The notes under the pieces: generated by a model
The model's database searches: none
The model's input: only the letters and a program-made list of their open reading frames with translations
What the model was told of the DNA's origin: nothing
Made by a program: the position numbers and the translations under genes
From: Deinandra increscens subsp. villosa
Taxonomy: Eukaryota; Streptophyta; Magnoliopsida; Asterales; Asteraceae
Assembly (NCBI GenBank): GCA_039602395.1
Contig: JBCNJP010000019.1
Location: 1,880,265-1,944,264, forward strand
DNA length: 64,000 nt
Direction of reading: 5' to 3'
Shown: one piece after another, positions 59,223-64,000 of the stretch
Layout of the letters: each line of letters begins with the position of its first letter
Numbering within the stretch: the stretch's first letter is position 1

Positions 59223-61980
59223 AACAGTGTGGTGTACTGGGATGTTTAGACTTTTTGTCATGTGGTTATTTGTTTCTTTCTTTTTTTGTTTGTGTTTATT
59301 GACTTATATCATTAAACTATAATTAACGACTTTAATTTTCTTTGAAAGACAACTTCGGGTCAAGATCTAGCTTTTTTTTCAATATTGTTATCGTATAGAT
59401 CCGACCTGCTCCAACATCTCGGAGGAAACATCACATCCGGGTAAAATCTTTCTCAGTTTCAGAATTAGACCTCGATCTAAAGACATCCCATAAGTGGTGG
59501 TCGCGGGTTACCATTGGGCCGAACCCACAACAATATTAACGATACTAATTAATTCATGTTTGTTAATCTTTATAGCTACTTGATTAGAAACTTAATAAGC
59601 CTAGTTATAATCTAATAATTTTACATTATATAATCTATCGACGTGACAAAACTGCCTCTATATAAAAAATAATCATCTCACCCATGTAGTCACATAAAGG
59701 ACGGTCAATGATTAATCATCAGTGACGTGGACCCTCTTTGGATCTTCCAGATCAATGCATTATTGACATGGTGGTTAGAGGGGTCGATACTTGCACACGA
59801 TCCATGATTTGGATCTAGATTCGGACAAGGCCGGATATGTGTATTTGTTCAGTCATTAACTACGTTACATTGAATCAGAATTATGTTTAAGAGTAAAGTG
59901 CAAATTTCGTTCATGAGGTTTGGTCTAAAAGTTAGGTTTTATTCAAAACGAAACCTTTTAACACTATGTATCATACATGTTTCAAAATTTAACATTTTTC
60001 ATCCCTAATGTTAGTGTCTGTTACAAAATCTATTAACTTAGTCCCACGTGAATTCATGTGAGGGGTAGTTTGGTCATTTCATATAAGTTTCTTCTCTCTA
60101 CTTCTTCTCCAATCCCCAAAGTTCTTCTTTCCATTAACGTCACTCAATCACCTTTACTCACAAAAATCTTCACGAAAACTCTCTTCCTGCCAAAGGTTTT
60201 ATCGTGGACCAGTCATACGAACCCACCAACCCAATCCGGCCCTCATTAAGCTAAGGGAAAAAGTAGTTGGTCTAGTAGGTCTTGCCAATTTAAACAAAAC
60301 CATAAAAAAGGCACATCATAGTACTACCAGAAACTGTCTACTCTCTGGACCCTTTTTTACTTATTTGTATGTAATCACATCCAATCTACCATGTGCGTTG
60401 ATAGTTCACCACTCCCCCTATTAATGGACCACTCTCACCAACACATAATTCAACCCTAAAACCAAAAATTCCATTAAATAAAGATTTATGCAGAGTTGCT
60501 GCCAATTGTTTGGCTAAAAATTGGTGTGGTAGTATTATAGTATAGGGATGGGTTAGCACTTAGCGTTTGGCAGTTGGCACCATCAACTATGGAGGTCTGG
60601 TAGGGGGCCTTTCCTTATGATCACGTACAGGTTCATGTATTCAAGATAAGCCACCTGAAAAGTTGACTAGACAGTTATATCATTTAAGACCTAAAAACCT
60701 ACATCATGGTTTTCCATATGCAAGCTATGGATGGAGTTAACAATTCAATATTTATGGTATTGTTGTATATATATGTGTAGTTAGATACTTAGATTAGATT
60801 AATAGTTAAACGGTTCAAATGATAGTATGGGCCAACATGCCATGTGATAGCCCATATCCTAAAGTTTGAAGTTTGATGAGAAAAACAAATTCAAGACTTT
60901 TAGGCCGGCAGTCCATGCAATCAAATGTAACAGATCGACCAAACGAAAGCAGATGATTGTGAACGATAAAGTTGTGTTTTCAGACCCGGATGTTTTGTGA
61001 CTACGTGATAACATGTGTATATTCTAAAACATGATCTTCTTGGCACGCCATTAACTGTCGATGTCAAGGTTTGTAAGCATATATAACATGCGAGGCACTC
61101 GATCGATGACTTTTGATTTGTAGTAGACTTTATGGTGGCTGAGTAGCCAACTGCTATTCAACCAAACCGTAATTGTCACTGGTGGGACTAACCATCTTTA
61201 CACATCCTTTATGGTTTAGTGTGATGTCAATAATGTGGGGTAACTTTAAAATCATCATTTAAGGTTGAAGAAGATTCATAATTCATGATGGATTTCTGAA
61301 CTACTTTCATGCACTTCATTCAAAAGTGACAATCAAAGCAATCTTAAAAACACACTCCTAGTTAGTTTGAAAAGGCCGTAAAAACACACTCCTAGCTAGT
61401 CTTTCACTTCAAGGACAAGAATAACATCCTTTTGATATTTTAAAACTGTGGTCACAGAAGTTTAGAAATTTATTATGAACTTCTCATTTTAATTTATTTT
61501 TATTTTTTTAATTTTGAACACAAAAGTTAAGAGCTTTTTTATTTTGAAGTTCGGCACCCTATATATGCCAGATTTTACTGTACTTGACTACAATGTTAAA
61601 CAATAAATGTCTAAATACCCTTCTGTCTTACGATATAAGTTTTAAATATAAGTTTTGTTTAAGATCTAGCTATGTGTTAGAGTTTAATTTGGTTATAATC
61701 TAGTTTACATAAAGTTGTACCATTGGCTTATAGCTTGGGGCATGTTTGGATAACCATTATAAATCAACTTATTAACTTATTAGCTTTTTAAAAAAGTTAA
61801 TAAGTTAAAAATATTGTTTGGGTAGTGCAAAAACACTTTTCAAAAGGACTTTAATTAGAGAAAAGGTAAAAATAAGATTTTAAAAAGCACAAAAAACTTG
61901 GCTTTTAAAACTCCATTTGGCTTTTAGACAACAAAATTACCATACTACCCCCACAATACCCATGACTTACCTAATTGATA
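59223..61980. other. Intergenic region downstream of the EXORDIUM-like gene
   Basis: The first 100 bases would contain its 3' UTR. Near 59890-60070 is a fragment of the AGTGCAAATTTCGTTC...GAGGTTTGG type common in foldback repeats. A short direct repeat AAAAACACACTCCTAG occurs at 61346 and 61380. No supported gene. Confidence 0.45.
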
Positions 61981-62326
61981 GAGTTAACTTCGCTTTTGGT
62001 CCTCAAGGTTTACACGTTTTCTCAATTTTAGTCCAAATTCAAAAAACTGTCGATTTTAGGGCCTAACCTTTGAATCTTTTCTCAATTTTGGTCACTTTAA
62101 CCATCAATCCAAAATCACCGTTTAAAGCCGTCAACTATGGATAACATGAGGGCTATTTTGGTATTTTCACATTGACGGCTTTAAATGGTGATTTTGGATG
62201 GATGGTTAAAAGTGACCAAAATTGAGAAAAGATTCAAAGGTTAGGCCCTAAAATCGGCATTTTTTTTAATTTGGACTAAAATTGAGAAAACGTGTAAACT
62301 TTGGGGATCAAAAGCGAAGTTAACAC
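61981..62326. mobile_element. Foldback MITE, MULE-type, 9-bp target duplication
   Basis: 346 bp flanked by TAATTGATA on both sides (61972-61980, 62327-62335; extended to CTAATTGATA with one element base). The ends are GAGTTAACTTCGCTTTTGG and its complement, and the arms run almost to the centre. It has the layout of a Mutator-like foldback element, without coding capacity. Confidence 0.88.
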
Positions 62327-62335
62327 TAATTGATA

Positions 62336-64000
62336 TATATTAAATGTCCTTTTTGGTCATTTTATACATATAAACTACTTTTCACACCACAAAAGTTAAT
62401 CTAAACATTTTTTTATAACTCTTTTTCAAGAAGTAATAAGCTAATAAGCACTTTTATTTAAAATGCTTTTGCACTCAAATAAGCACTCCCAAACATACCC
62501 AGTATTTGGGGGGACTTGAGACCTTTAGGTCTTTGGTTCAAAACCGATTGTAACCAAAATGCTCTTTCAGCTGGAAATGGGGATTTTTCTGTAAATAATC
62601 GGGTTTCTCTGAAATTAAAGATGTGTATAATAAGAGGTAATGACGCTAAGCCTAAACATGACGTTAAAAAAAACATAAAGTTATAAACTCTCTCTAACTT
62701 ATAAAAATAATTATTTTAACTTAACCACACCTTTAGAATATATTAAATTAATCAAGTAAATGTTAAAATTTTAATTTTCAATTTATTATTCTACAAGATT
62801 ATAGAAATTTGATTTATATACAGTTAACTAACTTAAAATAAAAACTAGAGTAAATTACAAATATGGTCCTTTATGTTTATATAAAATTATGAAACGTGCT
62901 CTTTAAATTAGAAATTACACTAGCTCGTTGTCCTTTTTTATTAAATAATCTTACAGTTATTGCCCTTTTCACTAACTAAGGTTAAATATTTCAGTTAGTT
63001 AGAGATAAAATAACCATTTTGCCCCTGAAACTTAAAGGACGAAAAATATAATTCGTTCAATTTCTTTTCTTTTATATTTTGTTTTAGTTATTTTAATATT
63101 TTGTTTTCCATTTTTATTTTCACCACTTTTACTAATTTTAATATATCTTAATATTTCTTTAATTAATTTAAAAGTTTTAAAATTTCGAAAAATTATATAT
63201 AAAATTTTAACGGCTATTTCCGTAACTTTTTTTTCTTTTAGTTACATTAATATATTTTTTGTTTTAACCACTTTTATTAATTTTTGTATATCATAATATT
63301 TCTTTAATTATTTTTAAAAATTTTCAAAATTTTAAAAATATATGTAAAACTTTAACGGCTATTTTTTCTATTCTAAGCCTATTTTTTCTTTTTGTTTTAA
63401 TTTTTTGTTTCTTTTAGTTACTTAATCTAGCATATTCCAATACATATACATATATATATATATTTATAAATATACATATATATATGCACATATATATACA
63501 CACACATTTTTTATAAACATTATTTCTTCTTTATTTTTTGTTGCAATCATATAAATATTGTTTTCTTCTCAATTTTTTTCTAGTGTATATATATTTTTTA
63601 AAACCGTGTTATTGTCGACTATTTCTCTTAAAATATCAAAAAATAATAGATGTTATAATCTTGGTTCAAATCTTCTAATAATATATGCAAAATACCATTT
63701 TTATATTATTTTTATGTGCAAATATTTTTTTTATTTTCATGTTTGTAAGACCATTTTAAAACCAATCTATCAAAACGCATTAAAACCCTTTCAAACCGTT
63801 AAAACCGAACAATCAAAACCATAGCCAGTTTGATTGTTCGGTTTGAAAAACAATGTGTGTGTATATATATATATATATATAGGTATATATAGGTATATGC
63901 CGAATTGAGTAACTAAAACCAAAGAGTAAACTGAACAAAAAGAAAAAATAGAGTTAAAAAAATAGCCGTTAAAGTTGTATATATTTTTATAAATTTTAAA
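62336..64000. repeat. AT-rich tail with tandem repeat and large inverted repeat
   Basis: A unit containing ACTTTTA.TAATTTT, TCTTAATATTTCTTTAATT and TTTAACGGCTATTT occurs twice (about 63118-63215 and 63260-63365). The arm at about 63310-63440 is inverted at 63895-64000, where AATAGCCGTTAAAGTTGTAT mirrors the earlier ACTTTAACGGCTATT. The element runs off the window end. No gene. Confidence 0.6.

Overview
This window is a piece of a plant nuclear genome, most likely an Asteraceae species. It is AT-rich, has intron-containing genes, dense nested transposons and plant-type LINE, SINE, CACTA, MULE and Helitron remnants. The family assignment is an inference: an extra-ORF LTR retrotransposon and a TGTCACACCCCAAC repeat resemble repeats I know from composite genomes. 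Three assembly gaps of exactly 500 N (19972-20471, 36803-37302, 57497-57996) break the sequence and all fall at repeat or duplication boundaries.

Ordinary genes are few. From the left they are: a two-exon gene for a small secreted cysteine-rich protein (102-552, minus); a complete six-exon receptor-like cytoplasmic kinase recognisable as PBL8 (2765-8902, minus); a second PBL8 copy with exons 1-5 only, ending near a gap (21638-26443, minus); and an intact single-exon EXORDIUM-like gene (58185-59222, plus). Everything else that reads as coding belongs to transposons or captured gene pieces: an 855-residue ORF of an LTR retrotransposon (17297-19864), LINE C-termini, a MULE exon pair, a multi-exon gene fragment inside a CACTA element, a glyoxalase II exon and a MYB/SANT-like fragment.

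The main architecture is a segmental duplication. Segment A (about 3624-16218) holds PBL8 and its upstream region. Segment B (20472-30718) repeats it, and segment C (33787-36802) continues it, overlapping the end of B by about 1.45 kb. Because each copy serves as the empty site for the other, later insertions can be read almost to the base: two Helitrons only in A; a LINE, an hAT-type MITE and a 363-bp tandem duplication only in B; and a pair of inverted LTRs between B and C. The five shared kinase exons differ by six substitutions, all synonymous, so both copies have probably been functional.

The right half is intergenic and transposon-derived. It holds a SINE with perfect target duplications (38194-38445), a 6.5-kb CACTA element with a GTT target duplication (43385-49883) that carries spliced-gene remnants and a nested 1.04-kb MULE derivative, several foldback MITEs, and a cluster of five hairpins built from one TACGCTGCGTA motif (56528-57474) that runs into the third gap just upstream of the EXORDIUM-like gene. 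I see no rRNA, tRNA gene or CRISPR array, and nothing prokaryotic.
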